DNA of 7,248 nucleotides from Candidatus Scatosoma pullistercoris (GTDB taxonomy: Bacteria > Bacillota > Clostridia > Christensenellales > Borkfalkiaceae), in assembly GCA_018714725.1 (NCBI GenBank), contig DVMZ01000065.1:1-7248 (forward strand), written 5' to 3'. The position numbers and the translations under genes were made by a program. Below the pieces are notes generated by a model, which saw nothing but the letters and a program-made list of their open reading frames with translations, had not been told where the DNA came from and searched no databases. Shown here in pieces: positions 1 through 5,447 of this stretch (positions within the stretch are counted from its first letter, which is position 1; each line of letters begins with the position of its first letter).

Positions 1-564
1 CTTGTTTTCGGGCAGCACCGCCTTGGGCTCCGTCAGCGTCTCCCCGTACAGCCCGTTGAAGCTGCGCACGATCTCCCGCGCCTGTTCCAGCATGGGAAGC
101 TGATCCTCTCCGACGGGAACGGTGTCCGCGCCGAACGCCGTGATGTCCGCCGTCTGGGAAACGGGATAGGTCAGAAAACCCACCGGCAGGGACAGTTCAA
201 AATTTTTCTGCCGGATTTCCGCCTTCACCGTCGGATTGCGTTCCAGGCGGGACAGCGTCACGAGATTCATGTAATAGAAAGTGAGCTCCGTCAGCTCGGA
301 GACATACGATTGCACAAATACCGTAGACTTTGCGGGATCGATGCCGCAGGCGAAATAATCGAGCGCCACTTCCGTGATGTTCGCCCGCACTTTTTCGGGA
401 TTGTCAAAATTGTCGGTGAGCGCCTGCGCGTCCGCGATCATGACGTAAACCTTTTCAAAATCCCCGCTGTTCTGAAGCTCCACCCGGCGCTTCAGCGAAC
501 CCACATAATGCCCGATATGCAATTTTCCCGTAGGCCTGTCGCCCGTCAGAATGATATGTTTCAT
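1..564 (-). CDS. trpS: Tryptophanyl-tRNA synthetase, N-terminal part (3' end outside window)
   Basis: This class I aminoacyl-tRNA synthetase activates tryptophan with ATP and charges tRNA-Trp in the cytoplasm. The 188 codons present cover the first half of a protein that is usually about 330-350 residues. The ATP-binding HIGH signature is at residues 16-19 within DRPTGKLHIGHYVGSL, which is typical of TrpS. Further TrpS-like blocks are ALTDNF (about 49-54), LERNPTVK (about 108-115), DITAFGAD (about 141-148) and QAREIVRSFNGLYGE (about 161-175). The KMSKS loop and anticodon-binding part lie beyond the left edge. The ATG is supported by AGGAG at 572-576, seven bases upstream. The gene has its own consensus promoter and is separated from galM by 345 bases, so it is probably a separate transcription unit. 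No T-box specifier/antiterminator sequence is visible upstream. The family call is very secure. Confidence 0.97.
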   Translation of the reverse strand, partial: MKHIILTGDRPTGKLHIGHYVGSLKRRVELQNSGDFEKVYVMIADAQALTDNFDNPEKVRANITEVALDYFACGIDPAKSTVFVQSYVSELTELTFYYMNLVTLSRLERNPTVKAEIRQKNFELSLPVGFLTYPVSQTADITAFGADTVPVGEDQLPMLEQAREIVRSFNGLYGETLTEPKAVLPENK

Positions 565-590
565 CCGTTTTCTCCTGTTTTCTCTTCGCC

Positions 591-617
591 GTCCCGGAAT
601 GCCGTAAAAACCGGGAC
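591..617 (-). promoter_or_regulatory. Perfect hairpin in the trpS leader RNA
   Basis: GTCCCGG (591-597) and CCGGGAC (611-617) form a perfect 7-bp stem around a 13-base loop, inside the predicted trpS 5' leader and 14 bases before the AGGAG ribosome site. In the sense orientation the stem is not followed by a U-run, so it is not an intrinsic terminator. It does not resemble a T-box. It could stabilise the mRNA or bind a regulator; its function is unknown. Confidence 0.5.
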
Positions 618-629
618 ATTCTATCGGTC

Positions 630-658
630 ATTATACCACGCTTTCCCGTTTCTGTCAA
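630..658 (-). promoter_or_regulatory. Consensus sigma-A promoter for trpS
   Basis: On the minus strand a perfect -35 box TTGACA (658-653) is separated by 17 bases from a perfect -10 box TATAAT (635-630). Transcription should start near 623, giving a leader of roughly 58 bases before the trpS ATG. Both hexamers and the spacing match the housekeeping sigma consensus exactly, so strong constitutive initiation is expected. The start point is inferred. Confidence 0.88.
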
Positions 659-710
659 GAACTTCCCCTGTCCCCGCGCAGGTTTTACAGGTTTTCCGCT
701 TTCGCCCGAA

Positions 711-741
711 GCAACAGAAACAGGCCCGGCTTCTCCGGGCC
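711..741 (-). terminator. Probable intrinsic terminator of the galK-galM transcript
   Basis: On the minus strand GGCCCGG (741-735), a five-base loop, and CCGGGCC (729-723) form a GC-only 7-bp stem. It is followed by TGTTTCTGTTGC, a moderately U-rich tail. It lies about 170 bases after the galM stop and about 65 bases before the trpS -35 box, where a terminator separating the two units would be expected. The tail is imperfect, so efficiency may be partial. The plus strand has no U-run after the stem. Confidence 0.6.
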
Positions 742-797
742 CTCTCCGATAATATTCATGTTGCCAAGTTTTGCCGTTTTTCCCTTTCCGACACCGC

Positions 798-809
798 AGA
801 GCCGGCTCT
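798..809. repeat. 12-base perfect palindrome in the galM-trpS gap
   Basis: AGAGCCGGCTCT reads the same on both strands and lies alone between the end of galM and the putative terminator. The length and symmetry would suit a dimeric repressor site, but there is no promoter beside it, since the trpS promoter starts 140 bases away. It could be chance. No function is claimed. Confidence 0.3.
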
Positions 810-872
810 TTCCTCCAAGCCGAATCCTTCTTAAAAAACTGCTTTGTCGGTTTTATCGCTCTGCCACTATAT

Positions 873-903
873 CTGTCCGCCCGCAAAAGTACTGAGCGGA
901 CAG
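873..903 (-). other. Stem-loop directly after the galM stop codon
   Basis: CTGTCCGC (873-880) and GCGGACAG (896-903) form a perfect 8-bp inverted repeat with a 15-base loop, seven bases past the galM stop. Neither strand has a U-run after the stem, so it is a poor intrinsic terminator. A role as a 3' end stabiliser or pause hairpin of galM mRNA is possible. Confidence 0.45.
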
Positions 904-909
904 CCGAAA

Positions 910-1968
910 TTATTTCCGCACGGAAAAAGCGTAACGGGCCGTGAAATGATAGACTTCCCCCGTTCCGTACACGGAAGAGCCGTAAGCCGCATATTCCGGC
1001 ACGTTGACGTTGTTGGGAATGGCCTGCGTTTCCAGGCAGAGCCCGCCGCAACGGCCGTAATGCACGCCGCCCTTTCCCGTCTGATCGAGGCCGTTCCCCG
1101 CATAGAACTGAACGGCCGGCATATCGGTAAAGCACTGCATCTGAATCCCGCTGGCAGGTCCGTACAAAACGGCATACGGCTTCTGTTTGTCGCGGTCTTT
1201 GCAGAAGACAAAACAATGGTCATATCCGCCGCCGTAGGAAAGGTCGGTATCCTGCGCCCGCATCCCGTCCCCCGTCCCGATCATTGCCGGGCTCGTGAAA
1301 TCGAACGGCGTGCCTTTTACCATCCGGAATCCGCCGCGGGGAATGAGTTCGGAATCGGTCGGCGTAATGCGGTCCGCCGCGATCATCAGCTCGTGACCGA
1401 GCACCGAAGTCCCGCTTTCCGCCCCGTTGAGATTGAAATAGGCGTGATTGGTCAGATTGATCGCCGTCGTCTTGTCGGAAACGGCGGTGTATTCGATGCC
1501 CAGCACTCCGCCCGAGAAAGTGTACACCACCTTCACGTTCAGCGTGCCAGGATAATTTTCTTCCCCGTCGGGGGATACCAGGGTTAAGACGAGCTTGTCT
1601 TTTTCAATTTCCGCGTTCCAGATTTTCGCATTGAATCCCTCTTTGCCGCCATGCAGATGATTGGAACGATCGTTGATATATAAACGATACTCCTTTCCGT
1701 CCAGCACGAGATGTCCCTTGTCGATCCGGTTGCCGAAGCGGCCGATCAGCGCGCCGAGATACCCGCCGTTGTTCAGATACCCCACGACGTCGTCATAGCC
1801 GAGCAATACGTCCGTAGGTTTTCCGTTCCGGTCCGGAACGACGATGCTCTGCAAAATTCCGCCGTAATCCAGAACCCGCACAAAACTGTCCCCGTCCCGC
1901 ATCGTAAACGCGGAAACGACCCGCCCGTCGGGAAGTTTCCCGAATTCCGATTTTGAAATAGCCGTCAT
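910..1968 (-). CDS. galM: Aldose 1-epimerase (galactose mutarotase)
   Basis: GalM interconverts the alpha and beta anomers of galactose or glucose, supplying the alpha anomer that galactokinase uses, in the cytoplasm. The 352 residues match the usual family length of about 340-350. Expected active-site positions are all present: Arg81 in GRFGNRI, His106 in NHLHGG, His175 in LTNHAYFNL, Asp250 in GGGYDH, and the catalytic base Glu313 in CLETQ. They correspond to the arginine, two histidines, aspartate and glutamate known from characterised mutarotases. No signal peptide is seen. The ATG has AGGAG (1979-1975) six bases upstream. It follows galK on the same strand after 146 bases and is probably co-transcribed with it. 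An out-of-frame ATG with GGGAGGG ahead of it starts about 45 bases upstream but does not encode a recognisable protein. The call is secure. Confidence 0.96.
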   Translation of the reverse strand: MTAISKSEFGKLPDGRVVSAFTMRDGDSFVRVLDYGGILQSIVVPDRNGKPTDVLLGYDDVVGYLNNGGYLGALIGRFGNRIDKGHLVLDGKEYRLYINDRSNHLHGGKEGFNAKIWNAEIEKDKLVLTLVSPDGEENYPGTLNVKVVYTFSGGVLGIEYTAVSDKTTAINLTNHAYFNLNGAESGTSVLGHELMIAADRITPTDSELIPRGGFRMVKGTPFDFTSPAMIGTGDGMRAQDTDLSYGGGYDHCFVFCKDRDKQKPYAVLYGPASGIQMQCFTDMPAVQFYAGNGLDQTGKGGVHYGRCGGLCLETQAIPNNVNVPEYAAYGSSVYGTGEVYHFTARYAFSVRK

Positions 1969-2027
1969 ATTCTTCTCCTTTTGCTCCGGAAGTCAACAAC
2001 CGGCTTTCCATGCCGATACCCTCCCGG

Positions 2028-2057
2028 ATTTTCTTTATTTTTGAATTTTCTTTATTT
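2028..2057 (-). repeat. Tandem 13-base direct repeat in the galM leader
   Basis: Two identical copies of ATTTTCTTTATTT (plus-strand sense) lie at 2028-2040 and 2045-2057, separated by TTGA, giving a 17-base period. On the transcribed strand these read as an A-rich, unstructured stretch between a hairpin and the galM ribosome site. They could be a regulator site, an RNase or ribosome standby region, or simple A-rich sequence. Confidence 0.55.
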
Positions 2058-2058
2058 C

Positions 2059-2086
2059 CCGCTCTTCGTCCGAACGAACAGAGCGG
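2059..2086 (-). other. Strong hairpin in the galK-galM spacer
   Basis: On the minus strand CCGCTCT, a two-base bulge, TCGT, a TCGG tetraloop, ACGA and AGAGCGG form an 11-bp stem-loop beginning about 28 bases after the galK stop. No U-run follows on either strand, so termination is unlikely. Such hairpins often mark 3' ends protected from exonucleases or differential expression inside an operon. That role is inferred. Confidence 0.55.
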
Positions 2087-2114
2087 ACGCAACAGAGCAT
2101 CGCCGGGTCTTCTC

Positions 2115-3347
2115 TCACGCCCGGAATTCCGCCTGTACCGTCCCCGCCCGGCGCACCGAAGTGCTGAACACATTTTCTTTCCCGAACACGCGCGACATTT
2201 CCCGCACATATTCTTCCCGCTCGCCATCGCTCACGCAGGCGATAACCGTCCCCGCGAACCCGCCGCCGTGCAGGCGATAGCCGCCGTTTTTCAACAGGCG
2301 TTCGGAAATTTTAAGCGCCAGCGAAACGGGTTGCACCGATTCGCCCGGCACAAAGCAGTTCTGCAAATATTTCTGACTGCTTTCTCCGCTCTCTTTCATC
2401 AACGCGAGAAATGCTGCCATATCCCCTTTCCGGAGCGCCGCCGCGGCCCGGTCCGCCCGCGCGCTTTCTTCAAAGAAATGCGCCGCGCGGAGAATGGCCC
2501 GCTCGTGTACTTTTTTCCGAAGCCGGGGCAAAGCCTCCCAAAAAGATTTCTCGCTCACTTCCCGAAGGGTATTTTTTCCGAAAAACGCGGCGACAGACGC
2601 CATTTCGCGCCGGATATCCGCATAATGCGAAGTCAGCCCCGCATGCGATCCGCCCGTGTTGACAAGTACCAGCGAATACCCGTTGGGCACAGGCAGGGGA
2701 GCGACGAAGGGCCGGTTTACGTCTTTGAAATCCATCTCATTCAGTCCTCCGTACGCCACCCCCGACTGATCGAGCAATCCGCAAGGTTTTCCGAAATATT
2801 TATTTTCCGCAAACTGTCCGACCGCCGCTTTTTCGCCCGGAGAAAGTCTGCCGTCCAGGAACAGCCGATTGAAAATTTCCGCGATAAGAATCTCAAACGC
2901 CGCCGAGGAAGACACGCCGGCGCCCCGGAAAACGGTGCTTTCGGTGTAGGCGGAAAAACCGCCGAATTCCGCCACGGGAATCCCTTTGCGCCGCAATCCT
3001 TCCGCCACTCCGCGCGCCAGCGCGGGGCTTCTGCCGAATTCCGAACGGTGCGGCGACGTATCCGCAAGCCGGAACCGGACGGGGCGAAATCCTTTGGAAC
3101 GGATTTCCGCAATGCCGTCGCGCCGTCTGCCCACGGCGGCGACAATATCGCAGGTAATCGCCGCCACGATCACCTTTCCGCCGTTGTGGTCGGTATGATT
3201 GCCGATGATTTCCGCCCTGCCGGGCGAAGAAAAAAACGCGTCCGGTGAAGAGCCCCAAAGCCTGCGGTATTCTTCCGCGATTGCGCGATAGCGGTCCGAA
3301 ACCGCCTGTTCGTTGACGTTTTCCCCGTAAAGTTTCCGACAGTCCAT
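2115..3347 (-). CDS. galK: Galactokinase (GHMP kinase family)
   Basis: Galactokinase phosphorylates alpha-D-galactose with ATP to galactose 1-phosphate, the first step of the Leloir pathway. The 410 residues fit the family. Motif 1 is PGRAEIIGNHTDHNGG at 42-57, containing Arg44 (transition-state stabiliser), His51 and Asp53. Motif 2 is GAGVSSSAA at 142-150, the phosphate loop. The catalytic aspartate is Asp193 in LLDQSG. Motif 3 is GGGFAGTV at 361-368. Motif 1 differs from the textbook GEHTDYN: Asn50 replaces the glutamate that contacts the sugar, and His54 replaces tyrosine. From memory, related clostridial proteins annotated as galactokinase have a similar GNHTDH form. The ATG has GGAGG six bases upstream and a promoter 22 bases upstream. 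galM follows, which supports galactose as substrate. galT and galE are absent from the window. Another GHMP sugar kinase specificity is possible but less likely. Confidence 0.92.
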   Translation of the reverse strand: MDCRKLYGENVNEQAVSDRYRAIAEEYRRLWGSSPDAFFSSPGRAEIIGNHTDHNGGKVIVAAITCDIVAAVGRRRDGIAEIRSKGFRPVRFRLADTSPHRSEFGRSPALARGVAEGLRRKGIPVAEFGGFSAYTESTVFRGAGVSSSAAFEILIAEIFNRLFLDGRLSPGEKAAVGQFAENKYFGKPCGLLDQSGVAYGGLNEMDFKDVNRPFVAPLPVPNGYSLVLVNTGGSHAGLTSHYADIRREMASVAAFFGKNTLREVSEKSFWEALPRLRKKVHERAILRAAHFFEESARADRAAAALRKGDMAAFLALMKESGESSQKYLQNCFVPGESVQPVSLALKISERLLKNGGYRLHGGGFAGTVIACVSDGEREEYVREMSRVFGKENVFSTSVRRAGTVQAEFRA

Positions 3348-3369
3348 CGCCGTCCTCCGCTTTTTCTGT

Positions 3370-3398
3370 ATTATATCACAACTTTTCCCCTTTGTAAA
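3370..3398 (-). promoter_or_regulatory. Promoter of the galK-galM operon
   Basis: On the minus strand TTTACA (3398-3393) and TATAAT (3375-3370) are separated by 17 bases, and the -10 box is preceded by TGA, forming an extended -10 (TGnTATAAT). Initiation near 3363 leaves a leader of only about 16 bases that contains GGAGG. No catabolite-response palindrome or repressor operator was recognised beside it. Confidence 0.82.
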
Positions 3399-3430
3399 TA
3401 GCAGGGCGAATTTTCAGCCAAACTATTTGC

Positions 3431-3577
3431 ATGAAAAGAAATTTTTTACCCCTGGCGGCGTTGCTGTTTTTCTTTGCGGTTTTGCTGATCGTGACGGGAA
3501 TGTTTTACTTCTCGCCGTTCCCCGTTTCGGGAATGCCTGCGCCCGTCTTTCTGCCCGTTTTCCGGTTTCTGCGGTAA
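3431..3577 (+). CDS. Candidate small hydrophobic membrane protein, 48 residues
   Basis: I do not recognise this protein. It is the only plausible plus-strand gene in the window. It opens with MKRN, runs through a very hydrophobic stretch at about residues 5-27 (leucine, phenylalanine, alanine and valine rich) that could form one membrane helix with the positively charged N-terminus inside, and ends in a proline- and phenylalanine-rich tail (SPFPVSGMPAPVFLPVF) with a basic RFLR end. Codon choice (GCG, CTG, GGA) is like that of the neighbouring genes. A textbook plus-strand terminator starts 59 bases after its stop, arguing that something is transcribed in this direction. Against it, no Shine-Dalgarno site precedes the ATG and no plus-strand promoter was recognised in the 83 bases shared with galK. 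It could instead be part of a non-coding transcript or a chance frame. Confidence 0.42.
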   Translation: MKRNFLPLAALLFFFAVLLIVTGMFYFSPFPVSGMPAPVFLPVFRFLR

Positions 3578-3633
3578 AGGCGGAATGAAGGCGCGAAACG
3601 TCGCGAATCGATCAAATAATCATAAATCATATC

Positions 3634-4344
3634 TTACGGGCCCGTCCGAATTGTATCGGACGGGCCCGCGTTTTTTAACAAGCAGTCCGCGCCGTACGTT
3701 TTCCGATATTCATACATCGCCGGCAGGAACTCCTTCCCTTCCACAATCCCCTTTTCGATGGCGGCGATGATATCCGACATCGTGACGATGGAATACACTT
3801 TCACACCGAATTCCCGATACGCTTCCTGTACGGCAGACAATCCGCCGTCCTGCCCTTTTTCCATTCTGTCCACGGAAATGACCACGCCCTCCACGCGCAC
3901 GTCGGCCGCCGCCTGCAGTTTGGGCAGCATTTCCCGAAGCGCCTTCCCGGAAGTCATCACATCCTCGATGAGAATCACCCGCTCGCCGTCGGCAAGCTGT
4001 TTGCCGACAAACAACCCGCCCTCTCCGTGGTCTTTCGCCTCTTTGCGGTCGAAGCAATAATTCATATCCACCCCGTACTTTTCAAACAGGGCCACGGCCG
4101 TCGTCACCGCAAGAGGAATCCCCTTGTACGCCGGCCCCACCAGCGTGTCCGCGGTCAACCCGTTTTCCTGAATGCACGCCGCATAATACCCGCCCAGCCT
4201 GGCGAGCTGCGCGCCCGTCTTATAATTGCCCGTATTGATAAAGTAAGGCGCCTTCCGGCCGCTTTTCAGCGTGAATTCCCCGAATTTCAGCACCCCGCTG
4301 TCCACCATGAACCGGATAAATTCCTCCCGATACGTCAATGCCAT
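3634..4344 (-). CDS. pyrE: Orotate phosphoribosyltransferase
   Basis: PyrE transfers phosphoribose from PRPP to orotate, giving OMP in de novo pyrimidine synthesis. The PRPP-binding signature is VILIEDVMTSGKA at residues 123-135, and the flexible catalytic loop DRKEAKDHGEGG is at about 99-110 with Arg100, Lys101, Lys104 and His106. The N-terminal block FTLKSGRKAPYFINTG (24-39) is also typical of PyrE. The protein has 236 residues, slightly longer than the roughly 210-230 usual in the family. The last eleven residues (226-236) are encoded by the stem-loop of a terminator, which suggests a recent or unconserved C-terminal extension. The ATG has GGGAGG eight bases upstream. It is the last gene of the pyr block, 171 bases after pyrD. 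An overlapping 23-codon frame ends ten bases inside it. The call is very secure. Confidence 0.97.
   Translation of the reverse strand: MALTYREEFIRFMVDSGVLKFGEFTLKSGRKAPYFINTGNYKTGAQLARLGGYYAACIQENGLTADTLVGPAYKGIPLAVTTAVALFEKYGVDMNYCFDRKEAKDHGEGGLFVGKQLADGERVILIEDVMTSGKALREMLPKLQAAADVRVEGVVISVDRMEKGQDGGLSAVQEAYREFGVKVYSIVTMSDIIAAIEKGIVEGKEFLPAMYEYRKTYGADCLLKNAGPSDTIRTGP
3637..3676 (+). terminator. Strong intrinsic terminator (plus strand), overlapping the 3' end of pyrE
   Basis: CGGGCCCGTCCGA (3637-3649) pairs perfectly with TCGGACGGGCCCG (3656-3668), a 13-bp stem with a six-base loop. It is followed by CG and six T residues (3671-3676). The U-run is on the plus strand, so it stops rightward transcripts, such as one from the 48-codon frame. 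In the pyrE direction the stem is followed by TAAGATATGATT, a weak tail, so leftward termination would be partial at best. The stem lies wholly inside the pyrE reading frame. Confidence 0.88.
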
Positions 4345-4515
4345 TTTTTCTGCCTCCCGTTTTTTGTTTTTTCTGCGGTAATCTCAGCCTTTATAACCGC
4401 TTTCATAAAAATCAGGCCTCTTCCTTCTCCCGCCGTTTGTCCGGAAAATCCATCCCTCCGGTTGCCGGCCGTTCATTCGCCGAGCTCCGTTCCGGTTTTC
4501 CGGTAATTCCGTCCT
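4345..4515 (-). other. pyrD-pyrE spacer with two short open frames
   Basis: This 171-base gap is loose for a pyr operon. It contains a 30-codon frame (4384-4476) with a CGGAG eight bases before its ATG and a basic RRKR stretch. It also contains a 23-codon frame (4335-4406) that overlaps the pyrE start by ten bases and could couple its translation. Neither resembles a known protein. No terminator and no convincing promoter were found; TATAAA near 4397 lacks a -35 partner. Confidence 0.4.
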
Positions 4516-5430
4516 TCAGCCGTTGAGCCGAAGCGCCCCGGTCAGTTCCGACACTTTTTTCACGCCGTGCGCGTCGCACCAGCACCCGAGTCCTTCGATA
4601 ATCTTCGGACAGGCCAGGGGATCGGTGAAATTGGCCGTTCCCACCTGAATGGCGACCGCGCCCGCCATCAGAAACTCGACGGCGTCCTCGGCGCAGGTGA
4701 TCCCGCCCATCCCGACGACGGGAATGTTCACGGCGTTTGCCGCTTCAAATACCATGCGCACCGCAATCGGCCGGATCCCCGCGCCCGAAACCCCGCCCGT
4801 ATTGTTCGCGATGATCGGCTTTCTCCTCTCGATGTCGATCGCCATGCCCGTAAAAGTATTGACGAGCGAAAGGGCGTCCGCGCCGCCCCGTTCCGCCGCG
4901 CATGCGTTTGCCGCAATGCTCTCCACATTCGGCGAAAGTTTGACCATCAGCGGGGTCTTTTTCAGCGCCGATTTTGCCGATCGGGTCACTTCCTCCACGC
5001 TTTCCGGTCGGATTCCGAACGCCATGCCGCCGCACTTCACGTTGGGACAGGAAATATTCAGCTCGATCATATCCGCCAGCCCGTCCAGCCGGGCGCAGAT
5101 GTCCGCATATTCCTCCTTCGTCCGCCCCGCGACGTTGGCGATCACCGCCGTGCCCTTGCCTTTCAGCCAGTCGAGATCATACTTTATAAAGTGCTCCACG
5201 CCGGGATTCTGCAATCCGACGGCGTTGAGAATCACCCCGCGCGCCTCCGCAATCCGGGGCACGGGATTCCCGAGCCGCGCTTCCAGGGTCAGTCCTTTGG
5301 TCGAAACGCCGCCCAACAGCCCGATATCGTACAGTTCGTCAAATTCCCTGCCGAAGCCGAACGTCCCCGACGCGGCGATCACGGGATTTTTCAATCTGAG
5401 TCCGCAAAGTTCCACCGTTAAATCCGCCAT
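4516..5430 (-). CDS. pyrD: Dihydroorotate dehydrogenase class 1B, catalytic subunit
   Basis: PyrD oxidises dihydroorotate to orotate using FMN. Class 1B enzymes form a complex with PyrK that passes the electrons to NAD+ in the cytoplasm. The class 1B signature is the active-site cysteine Cys128 in NISCPNV, where membrane class 2 enzymes have serine. Other conserved blocks are STKG (43-46), NAVGLQNPG (69-77), VKLSPN (163-168), NTGGVSGAGIRP (210-221), GMGGI (240-244) and VGTANF (263-268), which bind FMN and phosphate. The length of 304 residues is normal. The ATG at 5430 is chosen because GGAGGAG (5443-5437) lies six bases upstream. A TTG at 5451 in the same frame, overlapping the pyrK stop, has no proper ribosome site. 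The gene follows pyrK by 17 bases, so the two subunits are translated together. The call is very secure. Confidence 0.97.
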   Translation of the reverse strand: MADLTVELCGLRLKNPVIAASGTFGFGREFDELYDIGLLGGVSTKGLTLEARLGNPVPRIAEARGVILNAVGLQNPGVEHFIKYDLDWLKGKGTAVIANVAGRTKEEYADICARLDGLADMIELNISCPNVKCGGMAFGIRPESVEEVTRSAKSALKKTPLMVKLSPNVESIAANACAAERGGADALSLVNTFTGMAIDIERRKPIIANNTGGVSGAGIRPIAVRMVFEAANAVNIPVVGMGGITCAEDAVEFLMAGAVAIQVGTANFTDPLACPKIIEGLGCWCDAHGVKKVSELTGALRLNG

Positions 5431-5436
5431 GTTTTT

Positions 5437-5443
5437 CTCCTCC
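5437..5443 (-). promoter_or_regulatory. Ribosome binding site that fixes the pyrD start
   Basis: GGAGGAG on the minus strand sits six bases before the ATG at 5430, in the 17-base gap after pyrK. It decides for this ATG over the in-frame TTG at 5451. Confidence 0.88.
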
Positions 5444-5447
5444 GCCG

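Larger units (their letters stand above)
565..909. other. galM-trpS intergenic region, 345 bases
   Basis: This gap holds the trpS leader hairpin (591-617), the trpS promoter (630-658), a GC-rich terminator-like hairpin (711-741), a 12-base perfect palindrome AGAGCCGGCTCT (798-809), and an 8-bp inverted repeat just after the galM stop (873-903). No convincing gene was found on either strand. The longer open frames here run through the promoter and terminators in frames that do not resemble a protein. No T-box, tRNA or other known structured RNA was recognised. Confidence 0.7.

Noticed and set aside
685..759. 24-codon minus-strand frame between galM and trpS as a trp leader peptide
   Set aside because: It contains no tryptophan codons, has no ribosome site, ends upstream of the trpS promoter and runs through a terminator-like stem.
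455..1216. Long minus-strand open frame running from galM through the trpS promoter into trpS
   Set aside because: It overlaps two well-supported genes in other frames, crosses a terminator-like hairpin and a promoter, and its translation has no protein-like pattern.
844..1587. Plus-strand 247-codon open frame opposite galM
   Set aside because: Shadow of galM with no ribosome site and no family resemblance.
1793..2011. Minus-strand frame starting at an ATG near 2011 with GGGAGGG upstream
   Set aside because: Although the ribosome site is fair, the frame runs out of phase inside galM and encodes an unrecognisable arginine-rich product; the galM ATG has its own good site.
2010..3248. Plus-strand 412-codon open frame opposite galK
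   Set aside because: It is antisense to a clear galactokinase. The product is arginine- and proline-rich low-complexity sequence, typical of a GC-rich shadow frame.
3585..3770. Plus-strand 61-codon frame after the small hydrophobic ORF
   Set aside because: It reads through the strong plus-strand terminator and then antisense to pyrE; no protein-like features.
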